Origin: Celeribacter naphthalenivorans
Lineage (GTDB): Bacteria > Pseudomonadota > Alphaproteobacteria > Rhodobacterales > Rhodobacteraceae
Length of the DNA: 64,000 bases
Assembly: GCF_020524585.1 (NCBI RefSeq)
Contig: NZ_JAIVLK010000008.1
Span: 221,470 to 285,469 of the forward strand
Direction: 5' to 3'
The notes beneath the pieces were generated by a model. That model had not been told where the DNA came from and did no database searches. It saw nothing but the letters and a program-made list of their open reading frames with translations. A program made the translations under genes and the position numbers. Of this stretch, positions 36,760 through 44,250 are shown piece after piece. How positions within the stretch are numbered: the stretch's first letter is position 1; every line of letters starts with the position of its first letter.

Positions 36760-38960
36760 GCGACGACGACAAGACGATCCCGCCCTCAGAGGAACAGGTG
36801 CCGGTTCAGCCGGATGCTGAGCCGGGGCAGACCGGGGAAGAAGACGAACGCACGATTTGGGCCGCTTCCGAGGAGACCGAGGAAGAGGCAACACTCTTCG
36901 CGCCGCAAATCAGCCCTTCGGCGGATGTGGCAGACGACAAGACGATCCTGAATCCCTTGCCCTCGCCGGACCTGCCGGGAGCGGCCTCGATCGCGCCCCC
37001 CGAAGCAACGGTTCTGGCGGGGACGCCTGCGTCGTCTGGCGAAGAGACATCCGCCGACATAGCCGATACGCCCGACGCGACGGTGCTCGCCGGTGTCGCC
37101 GCACCTGTCGTCGCGGGGGCGGCCAGCGGTGCCGCCGGACTTGCGTCCTCCGCGACGCCCCGCCCGGTGATGGTGCTCGAACCCGGCACGGTCATTAACA
37201 ACATGTACCGGGTCGAAAGCGCCTTGGATCAGGGCGGTATGGGCCGGGTGTTCCGAGGCGAGGAAATCGGCACCGGCGAACCCGTCGCGATCAAGGTGAT
37301 CCTGCCGGAGATGGCCGAGGATCAGAAGGTCGAGCAGATGTTCAAGCGCGAGGCGCGCACCCTGCGCCAGCTGCATCACCCGGCCATCGTGCGCTATTTC
37401 GCCTATGTGCCGCCGGACGAGCGGATGAACCTTCATGCGCTGGTCATGGGGTTCATCGAGGGCACCAAGCTTTCGGATCATCTGCGCGAAAAAGGCGCTT
37501 TGAGCACGGAGGACGCCTGTCGCCTGTTCTCGCGGCTCGCCGACGGGTTGCGTCGGGCGCATGAGATTGGCGTCATCCACCGCGATCTCTCGCCGGATAA
37601 CGTCATGCTTCAGGATGGTGACATCACCCGTGGCGTGCTGATCGACTTCGGTATTTCACGCTCCTCCAAGGTCAAGGATGTCACCATCGGCAATGAGTTC
37701 GCGGGCAAGCTGAAATTTGTCTCGCCGGAACAGATCGGCGCCTTTGGCGGAGAGGCTGATGGGCGTTCGGATGTCTATTCTCTGGGGCTTTTGCTGATCG
37801 CCGCGCTTACGGGCAAGGCACCGCAGATGGGCGATACCATCGTTGACGCCGTGCAAAAACGCCAAAGCATTCCCGATCTCTCCGGCATTCCGGGACCGTT
37901 TCAAACCTTGCTCTACGCCATGCTGCAACCCAATCCGGCGCAGCGGATGCCAGATATGCAATCCGTAATTGCGGGGCTCGACATGATTTCTGGTGGCCAG
38001 ACCGGGGCGGCGAACACATTGACGGGCACGCTGACAGGGATGGGCGGGAGCATGGCGGGCCTGGGGACGGGTATGGGGACCGCGATGGGCGGATTTGTTC
38101 CTGCGCCGACCACCCATGCGGTTCCGGGGCTGCAATCCGGACCAACGGCGAGCCATCTGGGCCTGCAAAGCGTCACGGCCAGCGGGTTCGATGGCACCTC
38201 CGAACTCGAAGACCCGCCGGAGCCGAAAAGTCGTAGCGGTCTGGTCCTGACCCTGAGTTTCGCGCTTCTTGCCGCGGCTGTTGGGGGCGGGGCCTATTAT
38301 TGGTGGCGCAGTCATCCGATCGAGGCCGGGATAGAGCTTGATCGGAGCGGGATGAGACGTGATGAGACCACGGTCGCGGGCCATTTGGCGGTGCAGGCCG
38401 GGGACGCCTGCGCCTATGCCTCGCAATACGCACAATCGGGACCGATTGCTGCGCTCAGTGACAGCGGCACGGCCTTTGCCGGGCTGGCTGAAAACTGGCC
38501 TTTCGGGCCTCTGCCTGAGATCAGAGAGACTGTGATCGCGACACCGCAATGCGCCGCGCTCAGCCTGGCCCAGCCCTTTCTCGGGACAGGGCGCGCGCCG
38601 ATTGCCATTGGCTTCGACGCGCAACGCGTCTCGCGCCAGACAGGGGTCGAAGGCACGATCCGGGGCACGGAGGATCGCCAGATCTGGCTCTCTATCGTTG
38701 CGCCGAACGGGCGGGTGTTTTCGCTCTCGCGCCAGCTCGACGCGCAGATTGGCAACACGCGCCGCTTTTCCTTCCGCCTGCCGTCGGCTCAACCCGGCGT
38801 CTATGTCATCGTCGCGACGGCCTCCGAGTCCGCTTCGGTTCGTGCGGGCGCGATGAAGGACGGCACGGAGGCCAGTGTGATCCTGCCGTTGATCGGTCGG
38901 GAAATGGCGGAGGACGCGGCAGGCTATGTCGCTGTGGGGGCGCTGACGATCACGCCGTGA
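36756..38960 (+). CDS. ppkA: T6SS Ser/Thr kinase PpkA with periplasmic domain
   Basis: The 734-residue membrane kinase triggers T6SS by threonine phosphorylation. The first 145 residues are acidic and hold six similar sites with Thr in an acidic context before hydrophobic residues (Thr 7, 33, 46, 63, 85, 109; for example DKTILN, ERTIWA, EATLFA). The kinase domain spans about 149-415 with GGMGRVF, AIKVI, HRDLSPDN and DFG, so it looks active. A membrane helix at about 495-518 leads to a periplasmic domain of 215 residues. Part of that domain resembles the C-terminus of the neighbouring TonB-like protein. The ATG at 36756 overlaps the pppA stop. A large palindrome lies just after it. Confidence 0.94.
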   Translation: MSDDDKTIPPSEEQVPVQPDAEPGQTGEEDERTIWAASEETEEEATLFAPQISPSADVADDKTILNPLPSPDLPGAASIAPPEATVLAGTPASSGEETSADIADTPDATVLAGVAAPVVAGAASGAAGLASSATPRPVMVLEPGTVINNMYRVESALDQGGMGRVFRGEEIGTGEPVAIKVILPEMAEDQKVEQMFKREARTLRQLHHPAIVRYFAYVPPDERMNLHALVMGFIEGTKLSDHLREKGALSTEDACRLFSRLADGLRRAHEIGVIHRDLSPDNVMLQDGDITRGVLIDFGISRSSKVKDVTIGNEFAGKLKFVSPEQIGAFGGEADGRSDVYSLGLLLIAALTGKAPQMGDTIVDAVQKRQSIPDLSGIPGPFQTLLYAMLQPNPAQRMPDMQSVIAGLDMISGGQTGAANTLTGTLTGMGGSMAGLGTGMGTAMGGFVPAPTTHAVPGLQSGPTASHLGLQSVTASGFDGTSELEDPPEPKSRSGLVLTLSFALLAAAVGGGAYYWWRSHPIEAGIELDRSGMRRDETTVAGHLAVQAGDACAYASQYAQSGPIAALSDSGTAFAGLAENWPFGPLPEIRETVIATPQCAALSLAQPFLGTGRAPIAIGFDAQRVSRQTGVEGTIRGTEDRQIWLSIVAPNGRVFSLSRQLDAQIGNTRRFSFRLPSAQPGVYVIVATASESASVRAGAMKDGTEASVILPLIGREMAEDAAGYVAVGALTITP

Positions 38961-38967
38961 TTTCACG

Positions 38968-39016
38968 AAAGCGTTTCGACTTTAACTTGATGTATGACTT
39001 AAAGTCGAAACGCTTT
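38968..39016. repeat. Large inverted repeat between convergent ppkA and the TonB-like gene
   Basis: Two perfect 18-base arms (38968-38985 and 38999-39016) frame a 13-base loop; the left arm begins AAAGCGTTTCGACTTTAA. It overlaps the stop region of the minus-strand gene and can form a hairpin in both transcripts, so it is a likely two-way terminator. Its outer sequence AAAGCGTTTC recurs in a second palindrome at 47658-47703. Confidence 0.8.
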
Positions 39017-40343
39017 AACGCAGATCGAAACTGACGAGGGCAAAGCGACTTTGTTCTAAGCGGTCGCGATCGAGCGCGGAAAAGACGTCTTCGGCGCTGC
39101 GCCCGTCCATTTCGGTCAGGCCGAAGGGCCCGTCTTCGCTGCCCAGCACCATCAGGATTTGCCGGGTCTCGCGTCCAGAGCCAACCCGCGCCACCGGTGC
39201 GGAAATCACCGGAATGCCATTTGCAATCGTGGTGAAGCGGGACAGGTCCTGCACCACGCCATTGTCGTCGATCATGAGCACCGCAATATCGAGCCCGCCC
39301 GCACCGGAGACCTGTGCTTCGATGGTGTCGCCGCTTTGCAGGTTGGTTGAGGCAAGGCTCAAACCGATGCGTGCGGCGGGATAGGAGGCGGTCAGGGCCA
39401 CCGCGTCGAGGGCGGCGCATTGCCGGGGGTCGATCTCTTCGCGCACCCGCGTCACGGTCTCGAAACCCTCCAGTATCGTTGCGCTATAGGTGTCGAGTGC
39501 GTTGCGATCCGCCCCGATCAACGACAGACCGACCTGCCCATCCGCGCCGCGACGGGGCAGGGCCAGCGTGCAGCGCGGCGTTTCGTTGGCGCGGATGCGG
39601 GTCAGGAGTTGACCGATGGTCAGATCGGCGGCGCTGGCATTGGCGAGGGGCGCACCGAGGCCTGTGGGGCCGGTTTGCGGCGTGGTCGGATCGGCCTCTT
39701 CTTCGGTCTCAGGCACACTGGGCGGCTCAAGGGCAGCCAGATCCAATGGGCTGTCGGGCAGCGGCGGCTGGGTGAACAGGCTGTCCGGTGTTTCGAGCGA
39801 AATATCCCCTGAGAAAGGCGAGGGCGCATAGCCGCCAGCCTCGGCCAAGGGCGAGACGAAATTGTCCTGTACAAGACTTTGTTCGGCGGGCAGGGCAAGC
39901 CCCTCTTGCGGCTCGGAAATCTCGGGCGCCACAGGGAGCGGTCGCGGATCTGGTTCTGCGATGTTTTCCTCGGCAGGCTCTTCGACAGTTTCGTTTTCGC
40001 CAGTGTCCTCTTTGACGATGTCCGGCTCAGAAACAGACGTCTCGTCCTCGCCCGTCGGCGCGGGCTCCGCCGCCTCTTCAAGGGCACCGTCCAGATTGGT
40101 TTCGGCCTCTTCTTCTGAGGCAATATCGTCGGGAATTTCGGCGATGGGGGCGGTGTCGACGTAGTTTTCGAGATCGAGAATTTCGAGACTGATCACCAGC
40201 TCCGGCTCATCTTCTTTCGGGGGAATAATCGCCAGAGAGGCCGTTGACAACAAAAGCAAAGCCGCGCCGTGAAACAGCAGAGAGCCCGTGAAGGGCAGGG
40301 CCCATTGACCGGGCTTCATGCGGTCATAGGGCAGGAAACTCAC
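39015..40343 (-). CDS. TonB/TolA-like membrane protein with a PpkA-like periplasmic C-terminus
   Basis: The 442-residue protein has a TonB-type N-terminus with one membrane helix (FTGSLLFHGAALLLLSTASLA). A long acidic, Pro-rich spacer follows (about 45-240), as in TonB and TolA. The C-terminus is not a TonB receptor-binding domain. Instead it has a strand-rich domain (TLALPRRGADGQVGLSLIG, then DPRQCAALDAVALTASYP and IAVLMIDDNGVVQDLSR) that seems related to the periplasmic end of PpkA. It overlaps the second ExbD gene by four bases and is the last gene of an ExbB-ExbD-ExbD-TonB-like operon. It presumably passes proton-motive force to a T6SS-linked target; that target is unknown. Confidence 0.7.
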   Translation of the reverse strand: MSFLPYDRMKPGQWALPFTGSLLFHGAALLLLSTASLAIIPPKEDEPELVISLEILDLENYVDTAPIAEIPDDIASEEEAETNLDGALEEAAEPAPTGEDETSVSEPDIVKEDTGENETVEEPAEENIAEPDPRPLPVAPEISEPQEGLALPAEQSLVQDNFVSPLAEAGGYAPSPFSGDISLETPDSLFTQPPLPDSPLDLAALEPPSVPETEEEADPTTPQTGPTGLGAPLANASAADLTIGQLLTRIRANETPRCTLALPRRGADGQVGLSLIGADRNALDTYSATILEGFETVTRVREEIDPRQCAALDAVALTASYPAARIGLSLASTNLQSGDTIEAQVSGAGGLDIAVLMIDDNGVVQDLSRFTTIANGIPVISAPVARVGSGRETRQILMVLGSEDGPFGLTEMDGRSAEDVFSALDRDRLEQSRFALVSFDLR

Positions 40344-40744
40344 ACTCCGTCCTCCGCAGAACGGTGGAGGGTCACGAGGCGAATTTCAACCGCGATGAGC
40401 TGTTCGGCGGCGAGCGCATCCAAGAGATCAAACGCGCGCGTCTCGCGGTCGGCCAGCACATGCAGCACCGGGTGGTCGATCAGAAGATCATTCAACGTGC
40501 CGGGCGCAACCGGTGCGCCATCCAGCACCATGGTCCCATCGCCTTCAACGATCAAAAGCGGTTTCGGCAGGAGATCGAGCGGCAGGTCTTCGGTCTCGGG
40601 CAAGCGGACCTGAAACTCCCCTGCGCCGATCAGCGAGCCGGTGGTGAGAAAGAAAAAGATCAGCAAAAGCACGATGTTGACGATCGCCAGAGAGGAATCC
40701 AGCTTGATCTTCAGCTCCGGCGGATGCAGGCGCTGGCCTTTCAT
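40340..40744 (-). CDS. ExbD/TolR-like protein lacking the membrane Asp
   Basis: The 134-residue protein has the ExbD/TolR plan: short cytoplasmic start (MKGQRLHPPELKIKL), one membrane helix (SSLAIVNIVLLLIFFFLTTGS) and a periplasmic domain with the usual LLIVEGDG and VLHVLADRET strands. The helix of ExbD normally contains a proton-carrying Asp (P-L-V-D-x-M). Here the aligned residues are S-L-A-I-V-N, so the Asp is missing, with Asn close by. It overlaps its neighbours by four bases on each side. It may pair with the other ExbD, which keeps the Asp, to make an asymmetric dimer. Confidence 0.8.
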   Translation of the reverse strand: MKGQRLHPPELKIKLDSSLAIVNIVLLLIFFFLTTGSLIGAGEFQVRLPETEDLPLDLLPKPLLIVEGDGTMVLDGAPVAPGTLNDLLIDHPVLHVLADRETRAFDLLDALAAEQLIAVEIRLVTLHRSAEDGV

Positions 40745-41211
40745 GGCGCCTCCCGGATGATCTGAACCCCGGCGATTTCGGCGCCCTCGAGGGCAGAGAG
40801 GGCTGTCGCGACATCCTGCACCCGTGCCGTGGCGGTGATCGCCAGAACAAGCTGCCCTTGTGCGTCCTGCTGGCCGAGCGCCTGCGCCAGGTCCGAAAGC
40901 TGATCCGTGGCAAATTCCTGACCGTCGACGGCGACATGGCCTTCGAGAAGGCGCCAGACCGTGACCTCAGCCCCGGCCAGTGGCGCATCGGGGGCCGCGT
41001 CGGGATCGGCGGTCAGGGCGGTGGTGTCTTCGGGCAGGGCCTCCCCTTCGGTCTCAGACGGTGCGCTTTGCAGGGTGAGAAGCGAATAGGGCGTGAGGCT
41101 CGAGGAGAGCATGAAAAAGATCAGAAGCTGAAACATGGCGTCCGCAAGCGGCGTCAGGGCGAACCTGTAACGTCGTTTGCGGACGGGCAGGCTGGAGATC
41201 AGGATGCTCAT
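40741..41211 (-). CDS. ExbD/TolR-like protein with conserved Asp
   Basis: The 156-residue protein starts MSILISSLPVRKRRYRFALT and then has the helix PLADAMFQLLIFFMLSSSL, where Asp matches the essential ExbD/TolR proton site. A longer acidic linker precedes a periplasmic domain with VTVWRLLEGHVAVDG and a final VQIIREAP. It would sit in the pore of the ExbB-like ring. The gene lies 15 bases downstream of the ExbB-like gene and overlaps the next ExbD gene by four bases. Confidence 0.85.
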   Translation of the reverse strand: MSILISSLPVRKRRYRFALTPLADAMFQLLIFFMLSSSLTPYSLLTLQSAPSETEGEALPEDTTALTADPDAAPDAPLAGAEVTVWRLLEGHVAVDGQEFATDQLSDLAQALGQQDAQGQLVLAITATARVQDVATALSALEGAEIAGVQIIREAP

Positions 41212-41226
41212 GATGCTCGTCCGAAC

Positions 41227-41862
41227 TCAGGCGGCCTTGGCTTTGGGATCGACGCGGCCGTGGATGGAGGCGGACATCAGCGCTTCCATCATGTTGCGCT
41301 CGCGGTCGATCCGGCTTTCGAACCAGGTTGCGACGAAGAAGGCGACGAGAGCAATGGCGAGACCGGCGGCGGTGGTCGACAGCGCGACATAAATCCCTGA
41401 GGCGAGCTGTGTCGGGTCCACGGCGCCATTGGTCTGGGACAGAACGCTAAAGGCGTCGATCATGCCGATGACCGTGCCCAAAAGCCCAAGCATGGGCGCC
41501 GCTTGCACTACCATATCGAGCGAGCGCATACGTTCGCTCATCCGCGCCAGTTCGATGATCGCGGTCTGGCGCGACAGTTCCTCGGCATAGGTCAGATCGC
41601 TTGGGCGGGCCCGCACGCCGGAGAAGGCGGCTTGCAACACGCGCGCCAGAATCGAGTCGCGTTTCGACGCGGCTTGCACGGCGCTGTCCACTTTTCCTGA
41701 GAGCCAATCGTCGAGGATTTTCTCGGCCGCCTTGCGTTTGCCGACCCCCATGCGGGCGAATTGCGTGAATTTGTAAATCGCCACACTGACAGTGAAAAAG
41801 GACAGGGCCGCGAGGGCGATGTAGATCGTGACAGCGACGATTTGGAAAATGCTGAAACTCAT
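41227..41862 (-). CDS. ExbB/TolQ/MotA-type proton channel protein
   Basis: The 211-residue protein has the three-helix ExbB/TolQ plan. The first helix is at about 7-28 (VAVTIYIALAALSFFTVSVAIY). The second region reads APMLGLLGTVIGMIDAF and the third LSTTAAGLAIALVAFFVATWF, with the conserved Thr pair of the channel. It would form a pentamer around an ExbD dimer and use the proton gradient to move the TonB-like partner. It is the first gene of its operon. A terminator at 41971-41998 separates it from the gene upstream. Confidence 0.9.
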   Translation of the reverse strand: MSFSIFQIVAVTIYIALAALSFFTVSVAIYKFTQFARMGVGKRKAAEKILDDWLSGKVDSAVQAASKRDSILARVLQAAFSGVRARPSDLTYAEELSRQTAIIELARMSERMRSLDMVVQAAPMLGLLGTVIGMIDAFSVLSQTNGAVDPTQLASGIYVALSTTAAGLAIALVAFFVATWFESRIDRERNMMEALMSASIHGRVDPKAKAA

Positions 41863-41970
41863 GAGCGACCTCTGAACGCGAGATGGGAGGGAAGGGTGCG
41901 ATTACGGGCGCAAAAGCTGAAAAAAATACATGAATACATTGTGGTAGAAAACGACGCAGAGTCCCCCGAA

Positions 41971-41998
41971 ACAAAAACACCGCCTGTAGTTGCGGTGC
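41971..41998 (-). terminator. Terminator between the secreted-protein gene and the ExbB-like gene
   Basis: On the minus strand GCACCGC and GCGGTG(T) form a stem around ACTACAG, followed by TTTTTGTTT. It lies about 75 bases beyond the stop of the gene at 42070. Confidence 0.75.
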
Positions 41999-42069
41999 TC
42001 AAGGGGGAGGAGTCAATAGGGTCGGCTGGCTTTTTGATCCTGACGTTTGAACGGTCGCAGGGGCGATGT

Positions 42070-42621
42070 TCAGCGATAGACGCCAATCAGATAATTGGGC
42101 ACCGCTTCTTCCTCGAATGGACCGATAAATGCGGTTTCGCTGTAGGGGGCGATCACTGGCGACATGGTGGAGAGCCGCGGTTGCGCGGGGGAGGTGAAAG
42201 GGGCGGTGCTGTAAAGCACGTCCATGCCGGGCTGCGCCTCTTGCGTCTCACTGATTCTCTGCGTCTCGATCTCTGTTTTCAGCGCGGTCTCTGCCTCGAT
42301 GGAGGCGGGCGCGGCAACTGTGGGTGTCGTAGCTGTATGCGGCGCTCTATCCAGCGACGCTGAACGCGCATGAGGCACAGGTGGTTCGACAAGGTCCGCG
42401 CGATCTACAGGGGCCTGAACAACAGGGGGGACCTGAAAAACAGGGCTTTGTGGCATGTCGGCGGTCATCACGTCAGAATTCAGACGGGCGAGTGACGTGG
42501 GCTCGTCGACACAGGATGCGGTTCCCGATCCGCTGATCAAACAGTGGCTGTAAGACAGGCCAAACGCACAGGCGACGGATAGGCTGGTGGCACCAAAGAA
42601 GAGCAAAATACGCTGTTTCAT
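42070..42621 (-). CDS. Secreted or anchored Pro-rich protein of unknown function
   Basis: The 183-residue protein begins with a signal-like helix (ILLFFGATSLSVACAFGLSY). The rest is low in structure and rich in Pro, Ala, Ser and Thr, with two Cys soon after the signal (SHCLISGSGTASC). It ends EEEAVPNYLIGVYR. The Cys in SVAC is close to a lipobox but lacks the usual Leu at -3. No family is recognised. It lies alone between the ExbB operon and the rightward envelope genes and has its own terminator. A link to the T6SS is inferred from position only. Confidence 0.6.
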   Translation of the reverse strand: MKQRILLFFGATSLSVACAFGLSYSHCLISGSGTASCVDEPTSLARLNSDVMTADMPQSPVFQVPPVVQAPVDRADLVEPPVPHARSASLDRAPHTATTPTVAAPASIEAETALKTEIETQRISETQEAQPGMDVLYSTAPFTSPAQPRLSTMSPVIAPYSETAFIGPFEEEAVPNYLIGVYR

Positions 42622-42800
42622 GAGATCAGTTTAGCACAATTAATGACAGAAAGCATAAGATGAATCTGATCCTTTCAGATTTTTCCGCGCAACGCCACCA
42701 TTGTCCTTGCCCGTCTGGCGAATACGAGGCTTTGTTGCACGAAGTTTGCCGTATGTTATAGGCATAGTATTGAAAACGCTTGGTTTGATGAGAAGGTCGC

Positions 42801-43247
42801 GTGGCGGATATGTCGCATGTGAGAGGCAGGATTGGTTCCTCTGGCCCGGCTGCCCCCTGGTTCTGGGGCGCGATGGCCGCCGTCTGGCTCGTCAGCCCCG
42901 CCGAAGCGCGTTTTCAGGTCTGTAACCAGACCTTCGATGTGGTCAATCTTGCCATCGGGCAGTGGGATTATGACGCTTGGGAAACCTCTGGCTGGTGGAC
43001 CATCGGGCCGAACCAATGCGCGGATGTGATCGAGGACGATCTGACCTCGCGCTTTGTCTATCTTTACGCCCGTGACGTGTTCAACAAGACGATGGTTTCG
43101 GGCACGACGGAGATGTGTCTCGATCCGGGCGAGTTTCGCATTCGAGGGCATGAGGATTGTCTGGTGCGCGGCTATCTCAGCGCCCCGTTTTTCGAAGTCG
43201 ACACACGCCGCTCCGAGCGCTGGACCTTCTACATCCAGACCCGATAA
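42801..43247 (+). CDS. DUF1036 family exported protein
   Basis: The 148-residue protein has a signal sequence (APWFWGAMAAVWLVSPAEA) and the DUF1036 core: RFQVCNQTFDVVNLAIGQWD, WETSGWWTIGPNQCADVI, YLYARD and the Cys pair around EMCLDPGEFRIRGHEDCLVRGY. Family members are periplasmic and of unknown function, and occur near envelope and T6SS genes. The start is the GTG at 42801 or the ATG at 42810. It heads a rightward set with a peptidoglycan-binding-like protein and a large wall hydrolase. Confidence 0.85.
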   Translation: MADMSHVRGRIGSSGPAAPWFWGAMAAVWLVSPAEARFQVCNQTFDVVNLAIGQWDYDAWETSGWWTIGPNQCADVIEDDLTSRFVYLYARDVFNKTMVSGTTEMCLDPGEFRIRGHEDCLVRGYLSAPFFEVDTRRSERWTFYIQTR

Positions 43248-43398
43248 CAGTCCGATAACTGCCGGATAATCGCCCGGTCACAAACGCGGTATATTTCGCG
43301 CGTTTTCTGGGCTCTGGGCTTGCCGCCCCCGAGGCCTTTCGCCTATCGTGGGGCGGTATTTGAAATGTAATCTATTCCAGGCGTGAAGAGGGACGGCG

Positions 43399-44241
43399 GT
43401 GCAAAAGTCCGAAGAAAACGGAAGTGTCACAGGATGTGCCCGGACTGCGCGCTTGGTCGGGTGGCGTTTTCTGAGCAGCGCCCTTTTGTTGACATTTGGC
43501 TCCGGTCTGTACGCCCAGAGTTTCGATGCGCGTCCGATCACCTTCGATCCGGCGCCCGGAGAGGCGCCGTTGGTGGTCGCTTATGAACCTGCTGCAGAGC
43601 TGCCCCGGCTGATCCGTTTCACGACTGTGCCAGAGGCGCAAAGGGGCGAGGCCATCGCGCCGCGCGCCGGATTTCCCGCCCCGTCGATCATCCTCGGGCG
43701 CGTGGCCTCCGGGACGGAGGAAAGCTATGGGATCGAGCGGTTGATGCCGGAAACCGTGGCGCAATTTGCCTTTCCCTATAATGACGTCGAGAGCCGCAAT
43801 GCGCTTCGAACCTCCGATCCGGAGATGTTTCGTGCGCTGGTGAGCCAGGGCCATATCGATCCGCCGGTGAACGGGGTTGCCGTGGCGCTGCAAGAGGAAT
43901 TGCAGCGGATGAATTGTTACCGCTCGTCGATCGATGGCGACTGGGGGGCTGGCTCGCGGCGCGCGGCGACGGAGTATTTTCGCACCAGCGGGGTCAGCGC
44001 CAACGGTCTTGGATCGACCGCCACGGTCGAGCTGTTCCGAAGCATCGTGTTGGGCGGCGACACCACCTGTGTCGTGGCGGCGCAGACCAGCACGCGCAGC
44101 AACCGTCCCTCCAGCAGCGGCAGCCGGCCTGAGACAGGCGGGTCTTCGGGCTCTTCCGGGAACTCGGGCGGCACGTCAGGCAGCAGCTCCGGTGGCTCCG
44201 GGCCGTCGATTTCCGGCGGCGGTGTCGGCATGTTCCGCTAA
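43399..44241 (+). CDS. Exported protein with peptidoglycan-binding-like domain
   Basis: The 280-residue protein has a signal helix (FLSSALLLTFGSGLYAQ). A first region of about 110 residues is not recognised. Residues 155-195 (VALQEELQRMNCYRSSIDGDWGAGSRRAATEYF) follow the repeat pattern of PG_binding_1 domains. The last 50 residues are a Gly/Ser-rich tail ending in GVGMFR. The GTG/ATG-like start at 43399 is probable but not certain. The wall hydrolase gene begins nine bases after its stop. The pair could bring a wall-binding partner to the hydrolase. Confidence 0.75.
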   Translation: MQKSEENGSVTGCARTARLVGWRFLSSALLLTFGSGLYAQSFDARPITFDPAPGEAPLVVAYEPAAELPRLIRFTTVPEAQRGEAIAPRAGFPAPSIILGRVASGTEESYGIERLMPETVAQFAFPYNDVESRNALRTSDPEMFRALVSQGHIDPPVNGVAVALQEELQRMNCYRSSIDGDWGAGSRRAATEYFRTSGVSANGLGSTATVELFRSIVLGGDTTCVVAAQTSTRSNRPSSSGSRPETGGSSGSSGNSGGTSGSSSGGSGPSISGGGVGMFR

Positions 44242-44250
44242 GGCGTTTGG

